From NCBI GenBank assembly GCA_019916065.1, contig CM034240.1:41923180-41987179 (forward strand): a stretch of 64,000 nt of DNA. Reading direction: 5' to 3'. This DNA is from Vitellaria paradoxa. Taxonomy: Eukaryota > Streptophyta > Magnoliopsida > Ericales > Sapotaceae. Positions within the stretch are counted from its first letter, which is position 1, and the number at the start of each line of letters is the position of its first letter. Below the pieces are notes generated by a model that worked only from the letters and a program-made list of their open reading frames with translations, was not told the origin of the DNA and did no database searches. Positions 1-12,773 of this stretch are shown here, in pieces. The position numbers were made by a program, and so were the translations under genes.

Positions 1-1065
1 TTTTTTTATCACTCCAAACGGAGCACTGATCTAAAAGTCTGAATGTTTGGTTTCCAAATATTATTGGATTCGGATCTGAATCGACCCGATTGCCAGAGTT
101 TTCCTTTTTTCTTTTTTTTGGGGGGGGGGGGGTTTGGGTACCACTTATGAACGGAGAGGAATAGCGACCGGAGATGGGGGCGGGTGGGGGTGTGTTTGTT
201 TGTAATGGTTTGAAGGCTGCAGCTCTGAATCTATCCATATTACTAAACGAAAAGGGTTCTCATGCCTCATTTGATATTTTTGTCTTTTTCTTTTTTTTAT
301 TCCGACTTTTTAAATATTTTTGAAGTTATTGGCAGTTAGTAGCGGATTCGGAAATTTTTTTCAGTGACGGTAAAAAATTCATAAAATAAATATTAGGACC
401 GAGTGTTTGAAGTTATAAAAATTAATATAAATTTATAAAAATTATAATTTTTATAATTCATATGGTAAGTAAAAAATTTTAAATTAAAAAAAAACTTTTA
501 GAATTTTATTGAGTTTTAAACATTTCAATTATAAAATAAATTATTAATTTTTTACTCTCACAACTTTTTATAACTTTTACCTCACTTTTTAAAAAATCAT
601 TTTTAACGAGTATATGAAAAAAATAATACATTTGTAATGTTATAAATATATGTTAATAATTAAAATAAATAAAATTTTACAAAAATAATATTTATCCTGT
701 TAAATATTAGGTATGCTTGGAGTTGTATAAAAGTGTATAAAATAAAATAAAATTGTAAAAGTAAATATCTCGTAATTCGCGTAGTGAGTGAAGAATTTAA
801 ATTTTACTGTCTCGTAATTCGTGTTTGTAGAGATTTGTAGGATTTTATTTTATTTTGTTTAGCTCCAAACGGAGCCATTATATGCCAAACACAATCTTAT
901 AATTTTTCACAGGTTCAGGATATTAAAGTTCGAAAGTTGAATGTTTAGGTAATGAACATTTTCAATTATACATGTGTGTAAGTAATATATCATGTATAAA
1001 ATAAAATTATCGATCACGAGTGTACGAAATCTAAAGAATAAACATTTTTTTTTACAGATTACGTG

Positions 1066-1114
<49 letters not shown>

Positions 1115-1938
1115 TCAGACTCTAGTGACAGTGACCGCTGCCGCTCGGCCACAGGTAGCTTCGCCACAGATGACAGTATTTATTTCCATTTCCTTTTTCG
1201 GCTTAACATCTGATCATTCTATTGTTTGTGAAAAATTCAGATGCAGAAAAATTTTTACACAATCGAAAAATGTCGAATGACGAGCATTAAAAATAAAGAA
1301 ATGCTCACATCCTTCTGAAACTACAGTTAAAAAAAAAATTAAATAAAACTTATTATCAGTTCGAAATTGATATAAATATAATATAATGATAGAATATCAC
1401 ATTGTTAATACATAATAGAATAAATTACATCTATCTTTTTTTAATTTTTGAATAATTATACTTACATCTCTCCCCTAATAATATATGATGTAATGGAGAA
1501 AGAATTTTTACTTTTTATGTTTACTTTTTATTTTTCCCTTCTTTTTCATTTCTCTCTCTCTCTCTCTCTCCAAAATCAAAGATGAGTGTGGAGGATATGC
1601 ATGTTATGTTACGCACCCATCAAAAATAAAAAAAAATAAAAAAAAAAGATATATCATACATATGTTATGCATTAGTTTGTTGATAAGCAAAACGAAAACA
1701 AATTGCATACAAAGAAATGACATAGAGTTCTTATTCTCACTTTCATCTCTCACTGTCTGTCTTAACTTGCTGGTTTGATCTTCAACTTTTCTTTCTTCCT
1801 CGTCCCATTACATACATAAACAAGTAGGTCTTCCAATTCTCACACAAAAGCTCAAAACCGAGCTTTTCCAAAAGAAAGAAAAAATGAAGATCAGCAATCC
1901 CATAATAAACAACTAGCTAATAAAAACTCTTAACAAAA
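1..1938. other. Intergenic AT-rich DNA downstream of the AZG2-like gene
   Basis: I see no credible gene here. The stretch holds a T-run followed by a G-run at about 110-132, a degenerate copy of the local TIR-element family at about 704-880 (it begins near GCTTGGAGTT and ends near CTCCAAACGGAGCC), a (TA)n microsatellite at 1069-1111 and a CT run at about 1553-1570. An 86-codon minus-strand reading frame at 907-1167 is made mostly of the TA repeat and has no ATG at its start. Confidence 0.7.
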
Positions 1939-3588
1939 TCAAATCATTTCAACAATCTCCGAAGTTCCACCGCCGCCACCACCACCGGCAGCCGACACCT
2001 GATTCTGCTCCTTCACCACCACCCTCCGCAGCTCCACCACCCACTTGATCCACCCGACAACGAAGTCATAAAACCCCAGAGCCACATAGAGCCCGATGCC
2101 AGCAATAATCCCATTAGCTATAGAATAGGTCAGCGGCATCAGAAGCATCGTCACAAAAGCAGGCACCGCCTCCTTCATGTTGCTCCAATCAATGTCCTTC
2201 ACCACCTTCATCATCATCACCCCGACCATCACCAGCGACGGACCTATCGCCCACGGCGGCACGCTAGACAGCAGCGGTATGAAGAAAATCGACAAGAGGA
2301 AATACGCCGCCACGATCACCGCCGTGAGCCCCGTCCGGCCGCCCTCCCGTATCCCGGCCGACGACTCCACGTACGTCGCGATCGGAGAGACTCCGAGTGC
2401 GGCGCCGACCACGGTGGCGCCGGCGTCCACCATGTAGGCCGAGTACTCCCCTTCTATGGCTCCTTGGTCGTTCACGAACCCTCCGAGCTCGGCCAAGGTG
2501 TACAGAGTGCCCGTGGTGGCTAAAACGTCGACGTATAGCAACGTCGCGAAGGCTACCCAAACTTTGGTGTGGTTGAAGTGAGTGAAGCTAATGGCACCCA
2601 AAGTGGACTTCACTTTGGGGAAGCCCACCACCTTTTTGAAGTAGTCGTAGTTTGAGTCACCGACTTTGGTGTTGGGAAAATAGGTCACCGCCGTGCCCCT
2701 AATCCATGAAATTAACGTCACAAAAACCATACCATATATCATGCTACCTTTAATCTCCTTCATTAACCCAAATGACATTATTAGAAAGCCGACTGAGCCG
2801 AGCCAGAACGTAGGACTGCGCATTTTCCCGCCGGTGCACTCTCCGGTCATCGGATTTGTGGTGGTGCACGCTGCTACGGTCACCAAAGTGGAGGCATCGG
2901 GGCCCACCAGACCCACACCCTGGTGAGCCTGTAAGCCCACGAAGGCGATGAAAAGCCCGATACCGGCAGCGCAAGCCAGCCGAACCGGGTTCGGTATGAG
3001 CCGAGCCAGCTTGGCTCGGAATCCGAAAGCAGCTATGAGGAGGAAGGCACAGCCCTCGGCCAAGATAACTGCAAGGGCTGTTTGGTAGGACATGGAACCG
3101 GATCCATGGAAGCCCACCAAGTTGTAAGCCAAGTAAGCGTTTGGGCCCATCCCGGGGGCCAGGGCCAAGGGCAAATTGGCGAAAATGCCCATGGCGAGTG
3201 ACCCAATCATAGAGGACAGAGCCGTGGCCACTATAAGGTCATTTTTGACATTTGAGAGGCAGCTCTGGTATCCGGCGTTGGGTTTGAGCGTGCAGTCTGG
3301 ACCTGCCGTCTGGTTCGCCGGGGCGGTGCAGTCGGCGGCGGAGCAGGTGGCGCCAGAGTCTGCGATGATGGTGGCGTTGACGGTGATGATGTATGCCATG
3401 GTGAGGAAAGTGGCGGTGCCGGCGCGCAGTTCTCTTGTGAAGCAGCTCTTTCTGGCCTCCAACTTGAAGTACTTGCCGACTCTGCTCTTTGACACTGCTT
3501 CGTTTAAGTGACTTTCAGTCTTTTTCCATGAACTCCCTAGCTTTGTACATAACCCAGTTCCCATTCTTGCACAAAGCTCACCCCCCAT
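1939..3588 (-). CDS. AZG2: AZG2-like adenine/guanine (purine, cytokinin) permease
   Basis: This single-exon gene encodes 549 aa, close to the usual AZG length of about 530-580. It belongs to the AzgA-like branch of the nucleobase transporters; plant AZG proteins import adenine and guanine, and AZG2 has been linked to cytokinin transport. Visible family marks are the N-terminal [15 protein letters not shown] and [13 protein letters not shown] segments, [16 protein letters not shown] in an early membrane helix, [29 protein letters not shown] and [13 protein letters not shown], with about 12 or more hydrophobic segments. The C-terminal EQNQVS fits AZG2 better than AZG1. The DTTG-type motif reads [12 protein letters not shown], without the second aspartate; as I recall, Arabidopsis AZG2 also differs there (GTTG). 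I chose the ATG at 3588 because the upstream in-frame extension (start at 3696) translates a CT microsatellite into Arg-Glu repeats. Confidence 0.93.
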   Translation of the reverse strand: MGGELCARMGTGLCTKLGSSWKKTESHLNEAVSKSRVGKYFKLEARKSCFTRELRAGTATFLTMAYIITVNATIIADSGATCSAADCTAPANQTAGPDCTLKPNAGYQSCLSNVKNDLIVATALSSMIGSLAMGIFANLPLALAPGMGPNAYLAYNLVGFHGSGSMSYQTALAVILAEGCAFLLIAAFGFRAKLARLIPNPVRLACAAGIGLFIAFVGLQAHQGVGLVGPDASTLVTVAACTTTNPMTGECTGGKMRSPTFWLGSVGFLIMSFGLMKEIKGSMIYGMVFVTLISWIRGTAVTYFPNTKVGDSNYDYFKKVVGFPKVKSTLGAISFTHFNHTKVWVAFATLLYVDVLATTGTLYTLAELGGFVNDQGAIEGEYSAYMVDAGATVVGAALGVSPIATYVESSAGIREGGRTGLTAVIVAAYFLLSIFFIPLLSSVPPWAIGPSLVMVGVMMMKVVKDIDWSNMKEAVPAFVTMLLMPLTYSIANGIIAGIGLYVALGFYDFVVGWIKWVVELRRVVVKEQNQVSAAGGGGGGGTSEIVEMI

Positions 3589-3591
3589 CTT

Positions 3592-3593
<2 letters not shown>

Positions 3594-3623
<30 letters not shown>
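3594..3623. repeat. (CT)n microsatellite in the 5' leader of the AZG2-like gene
   Basis: A CT dinucleotide run lies just upstream of the permease start codon; it reads GA on the coding strand. If translated it gives an RERERE string, so it is best taken as leader. Similar CT/GA leaders precede the HemW-type, C2H2 and ELP3 genes. Confidence 0.8.
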
Positions 3624-3624
<1 letters not shown>

Positions 3625-3856
3625 ATGTATATGTATATAGATGCTTTTATGAATGTTTTTGTTTGGGACTTTTATAGGACCAACTTGGTGCATCAAGCAG
3701 TTACTGAATGCTGAATATTTAGAGACCTTACAAAATATAAGGCATGGCTTTTTAGGAGACTTTGAGTTGTTTTGGAGTTAGAGAGAGTGAGATGGGTTAC
3801 CATACATGAAGGGCATTAAATAGATATGCACATACATGCATTATTGTTTTTATAGT

Positions 3857-4010
3857 AAAGGTAAATGGTAGTTAATGGGTATGAACTAATACCATTTTAA
3901 TCAGACTAAGTTTAAATATATATATACATATAATAAAAAAATATAAAGGCTAAGGGTAAATGGTAGTTAATGGGTACTAATACCATTTTAATTAGATTAA
4001 GTTTAGGAAT
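3857..4010. repeat. Short tandem duplication of an upstream segment
   Basis: The segment containing GGTAAATGGTAGTTAATGGG, followed by ACTAATACCATTTTAAT and AAGTTTA, occurs twice, starting near 3857 and again near 3950. It lies a few hundred bases upstream of the AZG2-like start, so it could be within the promoter. Confidence 0.6.
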
Positions 4011-7000
4011 AAGAATAATGCTATTTCACGTTCCTTGTATTCTTGTAGAATTAAAACAAAGATGATGTGAATAGGGGATGCATGGGCTGAAACATGGGGT
4101 AGAGTTTGAACACCAACAATCATGGTTTCATCAAAATAAATTTGATTGAATTAATAAATATTATTAACTAAATTAATAAATATTATTGTTTGAATTAATA
4201 AATGTTGATCAAATTATTACTATTTAGATGTTAATTAAATTATTACCGTTTATATTCACACTTTAGTCCTACAATACATAATCCTGGAACTTGTAAATAG
4301 AATTTGTATAATAAAAGATTATTTTAGTAAATTATTTTTTTCAAAGAGATAAATGTACAAGATTATTATCGCATATACTTATTTTTATAAATAAATTTTG
4401 GTAGTATAACGTATTTCAAGAACTTAATTAATTTGTCAATTAATTCGGAGGTCAAAATGTAAATGATTTTGGCATATCTAGTCCGACCAAAGCAATCCAC
4501 TAGGTGGGGCGACAGGTCATTCTTTCCTTGTTTACATCCTTACAAATGGATCATAAATGCATTGTGATTAGAAGTTGTAAAATACTATTACGTTAGAAAA
4601 ATATACTTAAAAAATTTAATCAGAATGTAATGACAATTAAAAGATTAATTGTTGTTGTAATAAAATTTTTATAAATTTATTATTTTTAAATGATAAGTTT
4701 AGAAATGTTTTACGTCATCTCATTCACTAATTTTTGGATTGGATATTTTTAAAATTAAAATATAATTTTAAGAGTTGAAATTGCATTATATTTTTAACCT
4801 TTGAATTCTTATGAAATTTATCCAATAAATGAAGATATTAAGCTAAATTTTAATTTCAGAATCCCTCATCTTCTTATTGTATAATATTAATTACACTAAT
4901 AAAATTTATTAACATAAGAGGGGGGTAAATCAATTCCCACATTAATATTGAAAGCATTAATATTTTTCTTGTTCTTTCTTTCTTTTTCTTTTTTTCTTTT
5001 TTTTTTTAATCACACCATGCTTGAGTTTTGAATTTGTGGAGAGAAATAATAAAACATAAAAAAGAGTGTACAAAAGATTAAAAAAAAATTTTTTAGGTAT
5101 ATAAATATAAGTAATTTACTTTTTTTTTTGTTTTTAAATTTGAGGATTCAAATATAATGATTAATTTTGTCGGTACAAAAAGTATTATATCTCCAATGTG
5201 AATGGGAGACCATAATACATATAATATGTATATATCCCACAAATGTGATGCTTGATACTTGAGTCGGTATCACATCACTGTCGTTGAAACTATACTTTGA
5301 GCCAGTGATGCCAGAGGATTGGGTTTCTAACATCTTCACCGTTCAAAGAGATGGATTTTAGTCTCAATCTTCAATGACCTCCACCAAACATGCATGTTAA
5401 TGCCCTTTTTTTTTGTATTTTTTTAAGCCAAACCCACCCACCGAAAAAGACATATTCGTGTGCCAGTCCCACGGACATTCAAGTTTCGTTGACTAAAAGA
5501 ATCAAACCTAACCAACATTCTACTTTTGTTTGGATGGTGGGAAATCAAATTCTGGAGAAATTGCTTGTCATCGTATACAAATTTATATATATATAAATCT
5601 TTGGATGACCTCATCGAACTTTGGGGTACTTATACAAGGTATCGCCTGAATTTGACTAGAGGACCTTTGCTATTAGGGTTTTAGACACAAATTTTATTTT
5701 GAATTAGTATATTTGTACTCAACAAATTGATTCTTACATTCTATTTTACTTTTTCATTAAATAAAATTATACAATTACGCTTACTTTTCTAATAAGATAT
5801 GTTGTATAATTTTAGTGACATAAAACCCTTTTACAAGAATTAGGGTATCTATGTAATTTTATTTAATAAAAAAGTAAATAGAGTGTAGGAATTTACTAGT
5901 GGAGTACAAATAGACCTATCCCTTTATTTTTTTGTGCGCCGTATTGTAGGTCAATTATTTTTAAATAAATATTTATTTAAATAAAATTTTATTACAAATT
6001 TAATATTATTATATTATTTTTGTACATTTTACTCGTTCAAAATTCTAATGGTACATAACATATTCTTTCTAACCAGGATTCTTTTTGATTAATTTTTTTT
6101 TTTAAATGTTAATTTGTATGATGTAAAATATCAGTATATATACATATCACTTAAAATGAATTAAAGTGCATTTTAATTACACGGTCACACCATTCTAATT
6201 ATATTGCATGAAAGATTTTTCTAGTAATTATACAAATTAATGTTTTTCATGTCTTAATTAACTTAAATTAATTGGGTTTATTTATATAGGAAGCCTTTGG
6301 CATGGTCCATATATAAGAAATTTAATTCAGATTAAATATTCATGTGGGTTTGGAATGAAAATGAGCTTTAAAAAAAAAGAAAAAAGAAAAAAAAAATCTA
6401 GCTAGTTCTCTCTTTTTTATGGGGGCTTTGTTTGAATAGGATAATTAAAGGAGGAAAGGCATACAGTTTTTGTAAATGTATGTAAAGCACATGAATCTAC
6501 AGTACTGTGAGCAAAAGCTTACCCATAACTTTCCTTAAAATATTGATCATTACTCAAATTAAAGGTCCCCCTCATGGCAGTGCTCTTGAGCCTCTAATCT
6601 ATTAATTATATGAACACTACTTTGTGTTAAAAGACTTCCATTCTTCCTCGTTCTAAGTAAGAATCTTCCTCACCAATCGGACTTGTGAATATAATATAAT
6701 ACGTGCTTACACACATGTATACATAACACATACAATATGGATGCCTTTTCTCTTAGCTTGCACTGAAAAACTGAGCAAAATTATGGAACAAGGCGTGCAA
6801 TGCCATGTGATTAGCTTGGAAGATGATGGCTTGCCCTTTTGGGAACATGTACCCATATATATATATATATATATTTGAACATAGAAGTGTACGTACCATT
6901 CTTGTTAAAAGTGTGAATAATATTATATCAGCAATTTTCTTTAAATGGGTATTTAATTAAAAAGACTGTATAGCCTTGCATGCGTGAAGAGACTTTTGAG

Positions 7001-7172
7001 AATGTGTCTATATATATATTGTTGGTGAATTCAAAATGGGTTCTTCTTTTGAGACATTGGGATGAAGGGCAGTGAAGAGCCAGCAAACCTAAAGGGCTTT
7101 CAAAGAAATAATGGAATAGGAAGATTAGCGCTTTCCTGCAGCAAGCAAGCCAAGCCCTGAGATAGATGGGGA
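4011..7172. other. Intergenic AT-rich DNA without a recognisable gene
   Basis: Reading frames here are short, are not linked by plausible exons, and resemble no family I know. The stretch contains polypurine and polypyrimidine runs and a TA run at about 6857-6875. Segment 7060-7170 is less AT-rich than its surroundings, and a 93-codon minus-strand frame (6928-7209) crosses it, but I do not recognise the peptide. Confidence 0.6.
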
Positions 7173-7690
7173 GTCCCTTCTTTTGAGGGGATTCTCTTTT
7201 TGTTCCCACCCATCATTTCCCCCATTGTGAATTATTCTACATCAATAGTTTAGGGCATGTCAGTAATTTGTTATTTATTTATTTATGGAAAAATTAAATT
7301 TTCCACCGTACATAAATTTTATTATTTTTAAATAATTTTTTATAATTTTTTTAATGTGATTAACCAGTCTAAAAGTTATAAAAATTTAAATAATTTTTAA
7401 TTAAAAAATCATATAAGTTGGAAGAGTAACGTCCTTCTTTTTGAAGGGATTATCTTTTTGTTCCCACCCATCATTTCTCCCATTGTAAATTATTTTACAT
7501 TGATAGTTTACAGCATGTCAGTAATTTATTATTTATTTATTTATTGAAAAATTAATTTTTTGCCGTACATATATTTTATTATTTTTAAATACTTTTTTTA
7601 TAATTTTTTTAAATGTGATTAATTAGTCTAAAAGTTATAAAAAATTAAACAAATTTTAATTAAAAAATATCATATAAAATGAAAGAGTAA
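7173..7690. repeat. Tandem duplication of a ~258 bp unit
   Basis: Copy 1 (about 7173-7430) and copy 2 (about 7431-7690) align end to end. Both begin with GTCC(C)TTCTTTTTGA followed by GGGATT and TTTTTGTTCCCACCCATC. Both then carry GCATGTCAGTAATTT, a (TTTA)n run, GCCGTACATA-like sequence and AGTCTAAAAGTTATAAAA, and end with a GAAAGAGTAAC-like segment. Copies differ by scattered substitutions and small indels, so the duplication is old. Confidence 0.85.
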
Positions 7691-8217
7691 CTCGAAAAAT
7701 TCAATTCCACTTTAGTTTACCCCCCACACACACTCACGCGCACGCAAACACACAAGATTCAAATTATCCAAGCTTAATTATATAAAAACTCATTTAAAAT
7801 TAGTTGAAAAAGACTAACAAGTTAACTTTAACATAATTTGATCCAATAAATTTTAAATATGACTTGTCTGGACGAACATACATCTAGAATTACTAACAGT
7901 GTGCGATAAGATTAACGAATGTGATATGAGGTTGTGTGGATTTAAGTTAATTTGATACAAATTGGTTGAACTTATTAATGATATAAAATAATTTGATTAT
8001 AAACAGATCAATTTATGTTAACTCGTATTAATGCACATTAACCTATTTAATTAGATTTATTTAGGGTATAGTAAAAAAACAATTAATAGTTAAATGTACT
8101 AATATTATAATCATGCCTCTCTTTCTTTTTTTTTTTTTTAATTTTTTCTAAAGGATGAAATTTATGTTTTTTATTCTATATTTAACTGTCGGTTAACTTA
8201 GCAAGTACAACTATCAA

Positions 8218-8252
<35 letters not shown>

Positions 8253-8414
8253 CTTAGTAAGTATAATTAATTATATATTCTAGATATTATTTATAATAGA
8301 TAAATGTATTTATTATGCATGAAATATAAATTTTTAATTATTAATCATGTTGATTCGTATAATATCATATATTTAAATCGTTTAATTAATGGGTTATATG
8401 TATTATACAATTGG

Positions 8415-8458
<44 letters not shown>

Positions 8459-9225
8459 TAAAATAGGTTAAACAAATAACACGTGCAATTCTTTTAATGA
8501 ACATGTATGTGGTAAAGTTTAGTATTATGACAAATTTAATTAATTAGGTTAAATTAAAATTAATCTTATTCGTGTCATGACCTATTTATAAAACATTAAA
8601 CCTAATTGTATAAAAGCTTATTTAAAGTTAATTTGAAAGGTCAACAAATTAATTTAAATATATTTGGAAGTGCAATAAAAATTTTAAGTGAAAAATTCAA
8701 ACAATTTAGATTTGGCTTAACTCACTTAACCAACTACTTGTTTGGTAAATAAGAAATTCAATTGTGTAAAATAATGTTCTACATGGTAGCGTTTAATATC
8801 ACGAGTATAAATAACTTGTGACGTTTTAGTGGTTAATTTGCTTAGTTATTTTTTAAAATTCTTGAGAAATGTTATTTATTTATAATTATTACTATGTTTT
8901 TTTTTTTTTAATTTATGCTCTAGCGAGCACTACTTTAGAAAGTGGGTAGATCTCATTCATTGGATAGAGAAGAGGTCAAGATCACGTAATTTGTTTGCCA
9001 AATTTATTTGAATTGCTCCAACATCTTAAAATTGGTTGTATAAAGAAGATCAAATTTTGTGATTTGTTTGCCGAATTTATATGAATTATTCCAATATATT
9101 AAAACCAATTCGATCAAGATTACTTCTGCAACCAAACATGCGCACACAGAATATCGGAATCATTGTTTGACCTTCTTTCAGTGGATATCTGCATTGAAAT
9201 TTGTATACATCTTTATACATTATAC

Positions 9226-9261
<36 letters not shown>

Positions 9262-10810
9262 GTTTATTTCCACTAACCCACTGATTAAATTCTCATGTCT
9301 CTGTTGAATCCATCAAATGCTCGCCCACCTAAATTTTTTCCTCAATCTCAAAGTCATGATGGGAAGTGTTGGCCAGTCACATTATATTCTCAAAAGGACT
9401 AACAGTCTAACATGGGAATTATGAAGAAATATTTATAAATTAAAAAAAAAAAAGGAAGAAGACAACCATGCATGCATCGCGCGTAATATGTTGATCTTAA
9501 AAAAAATGAAAAATTAAATCATGATTAAAGTCTCCAAGAAATAGATTAAAAAAATTAATAAAAATAAATTAATGAAAGAAGCTACTCTCGCTCACAAATT
9601 TGTGAGTTTTGACAACTGCTATTCTTTTATTATTTAGCATACGTTTTGAGTGGTAAAAATAAGATAAAATAAGTTAAAATAAAATATAATTCATAGGTTT
9701 ATAATTAGTGTAGTAAGGTAAAAAATGAAAAATTTTTAAAAATTTTTAAAAATATAAAAAAATTTTCAACAATTTTTAGTAAATCAAACTTGCCCTTAAT
9801 ATATTTTGATGAATTTATATTACAACGATTACGTTTCAACTATTCATTGAGAGGTTGGGATTCGGATTAGGATATGTGAGATGTAATCATCAATCACAAC
9901 CGATTGACCTTTATCAATTGCAACTTTCATATAAGACTGACTCTATCAAATGCAACTTTTATACAAGACTGACTCTATCAATTGCAACTTTTATGTAAGG
10001 GGTGTTTGAAATTATTTAAATTTGTAAAAATTGTATGTAGTCTCATAAGGGGTGTTTGGAATTATTTAAATTTGTAAAAATTATATACAGTCTCGTAATT
10101 TGTACAACAAGTAAAAAATTTTTAGATAATGAATAAAAAATTTAAATTTTAAAGAGTTTTGTATAAATTTAAAAAAAATACTCCAAATGAAGTCATAATC
10201 AATCAAAATTGTCATACAACAATCGCAAATATTAAGAGAAATTCATGTTCGGACCAGTGGGACTATATATTGTTAGTTTTTCTTTCTTTACAATGCCTTA
10301 AAAATTAATTTTGGTCTCGTTTGGAAAGAGTACTTCAATTTTTAAATTTATTTTTATTATTTTTTTTTTTTGCAATGACCAAAATTACTCTTTTATTTTA
10401 ATTTTTATTTTTAAATCTTAAAGGGTAAAAATATAAAATAATAAAAAGCTAAAAAGTAACTACTAAAAGAATTAACCTTTTTTTTCCTCTCTCAAACATG
10501 AATAAAGTCAACTTTCTTTTTATTTCTTTATTTATTTATTTTTCGTTTGTAGCCAGCTACTTTCTTGTCAAAGTAAGGTTGAGTTTGGAAAGTAGAAAAA
10601 TTAACCTTTTAGTAACTTATTTCGCTAGCTTTTTTTTTATGTGGAAAAAGAAAAAATTTAACTTTAATTTTTTGTTAATTTGATATTTTTACTCTTCATA
10701 ATTTAAAAATAATTTAAAATATAAAAAAGTAAATTTCGTCATTTAAATAAAAAAACCAAAAAAATTGAGTAGCCACAAGTTGAACTTCTAGCTACTATTC
10801 ACAAAGCATA
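7691..10810. other. Intergenic AT-rich DNA with microsatellites
   Basis: No gene is visible. It holds an (AAAT)n run at about 8217-8251, (TA)n at 8418-8454 and about 9238-9261, and a CA/GC run near 7720-7750. There is a degenerate TIR-element-like segment at about 9640-9800 and two local tandem duplications near 9914-10098, listed separately. Confidence 0.65.
9914..10098. repeat. Two adjacent short tandem arrays (about 33 bp x3 and 50 bp x2)
   Basis: At 9914-9997 the phrase GACTCTATCAAATGCAACTTT, followed by a TATAAGACT-like spacer, repeats about three times with small changes. Immediately after it, GGGGTGTTTGGAATTATTT plus AAATTTGTAAAAATT and a CAGTCTC-like end occurs twice (about 9999-10048 and 10049-10098). 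The second unit resembles a TIR-element terminus. Confidence 0.7.
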
Positions 10811-10987
10811 GTGAGGGTTTTCTCAACTGGTAAGATCTTGAATTTACTTCTTAGTGGTTACTAATTCGAATCTCTTCAGAGCCACTGGAGGGTTTATCCG
10901 GTCGTTAACTTCAGGATCCTACAGATTAGTCGAGGCGTACGCAAGTTAGTTTGGACACCCTCGGTTACCAAAAAAAAAAAAAAAAAA
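10811..10987 (+). mobile_element. tRNA-derived SINE
   Basis: This is about 175 bp with an internal pol III promoter. A box A-like TTCTCAACTGGTAAGATCT lies near 10820-10837, and a box B-like GGTTACTAATTCGAATCTC lies about 20 bases further on. A tRNA-unrelated body follows with TTTATCCGGTCGTTAAC and GGATCCTACAGATTAGTCGA, ending TTTGGACACCCTCGGTTACC and a 17-A tail. This is the architecture of plant SINEs. It is not a functional tRNA because the tRNA 3' half cannot fold. Confidence 0.75.
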
Positions 10988-12148
10988 GAGTTTGGAAAGT
11001 AAAAAAAAAAAATTACATTTATTTATTTATTTTTGCAACTAGGTTTTTCTGGGGCCAAAACCGAGCCTAAGATAAGTCCTCGTTTAGAGTAAACCCCCCA
11101 TGAGTTTGAGCATCCGTGATTTCTTTCAAACCGAGGGGTACTTTCTAAATTCCAAACAAAAAGAATTGAACCTGCAAACATTAATGGAACCCTCAAATTA
11201 CCCGCTCGTAGTAGCCAATCCAATCCCAGGTTTCATACAGCTCTCTTGCGCAAGAGTAAAACGAAAATTCCAATTCATTTCAGCTCCATTTATTTTAATA
11301 TAAGGCTTCATTGACGTCACTGATTATTTTAAAATAATAAATTTAAAATTAAATTATATTAAATATCATAAAAATTAATTATTATGGAATTTATAATAAT
11401 ACATAAAAATTTTTCAGTAATTACTATTGTAAGTAATAGTGCCACTATTTCCCAAAAAAATGGAGTGACTATTTTTAAGGATTTCAAATAATTTTTTTCT
11501 TTTTTGTGATGATTTTAAATCTATTACAATTCATCTTGTTAAAAAAAAAAAAAAAACAAATTTATGATAAAATTCTTATCTAAACCAACAAATTAAATTA
11601 TATCTGAATAATTATACTTAAATAATTAACACCAATTTCTTAATTTTAAACACATAAATACAAATGCAATTTAAAACATTTTTGAAGAAAAGTAAATTTA
11701 CCCGTATTTACAAAAAAATTTATCTTTTCAAAACATAAATAAAAGTATTTTTTCAAAAATATTTCACATTCAAACAAATCGAACTTTCTTATCGGATCCG
11801 CCTCTTAAGCCAGGAATTAAAATTTTCTTCAAATTTTCTAATGTTTTCAAATTTCTAACACTACTAAACAAAAATTAAGAAAAGGAAACATAAGAAATAA
11901 ATTAAAATTACTTTCATTGTTTGATTATTGTAGAAAAAAGTAAAATAAAGTGAGAAATTAGAAAAATAAAAAAACTAATTTATTAAAAAAATATGTTGCA
12001 TTTTCTTATATATATGTTTGGAATTCACTTATTTTTCATTTTCCTTTCCTTCTCCCTTTTCATTTTATTTGCTTCGTCAATAAATCCGTATTGCAAACAC
12101 ATAAGAAAATTCGCTAAATCTTACAACAATATATGACACTATTTGGAG

Positions 12149-12201
<53 letters not shown>

Positions 12202-12773
12202 CTACAAATCTTTATAAACACGAATTACGATACTATAAAATTTAATATTTTTACTCACTGTACAAAGCACTAATTTTTACAAATCCGTCTTGCAAACACA
12301 TTATAAAATTCACTAAATCTTGCAGCACTAAAACGTCAATTACCAAACATTTTTTTCCAAGTAAATGGAGTCAACTAAATTAATTATTTTTCTCGATTAC
12401 ATAAATAAACAGTCAACTAAATAAATTATTTTTCTCCATTTTGGCTGGATTGAAATATTTTTAATGGAAGCCTCTTTCATGAAACCCATGAACATAATTC
12501 AAGGTTTAAAATAAAATCAAATCAAAACATGCGCATTGCCCAGAGAGTTTAAAGCACAAAATTGGCTTTTAAGAGCTTAATTTCAAATCATTCAGAACAA
12601 TCATTTAAAAAAAAAAAAAAAGAAAAGAAAAGAAAATAATGTGTAGCCCGCGCTCAACTGTGTGGCTGTCTCTATCTATGCATTTATATATTAAAACATA
12701 ACTTCAATATTACAACAAAAACCAACTCAAATTGGGTTACATCTGTTGATGGATAAATATTTAAAAGCTTTTA
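10988..12773. other. Intergenic DNA downstream of the Kelch gene
   Basis: No gene is supported. There is a long (TA)n run at about 12151-12198, set within a degenerate TIR-element-like segment (GACACTATTTGGAGTT before it, ATCTTTATAAACACGAATTACG after it). Phrases such as ATAAGAAAATTCGCTAAATCTT and AAATTCACTAAATCTTGCA recur around it. The last 170 bases are probably the 3' UTR of the Kelch gene. Confidence 0.6.

Noticed and set aside
907..1167. 86-codon minus-strand frame with an IYIYIY stretch
   Set aside because: It lacks an ATG start and is mostly a (TA)n repeat.
3589..3696. 36-residue N-terminal extension of the AZG2-like reading frame
   Set aside because: It translates a CT microsatellite leader into RERERE and has no counterpart in the family; the ATG at 3588 gives the normal length.
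6928..7209. 93-codon minus-strand frame and a possible small-RNA hairpin near 7060-7170
   Set aside because: The peptide matches no family I know, and I could not find a convincing stem or a known miRNA sequence.
10811..10880. tRNA gene suggested by A-box and B-box motifs
   Set aside because: There is no cloverleaf or acceptor-stem pairing; the boxes belong to a SINE.
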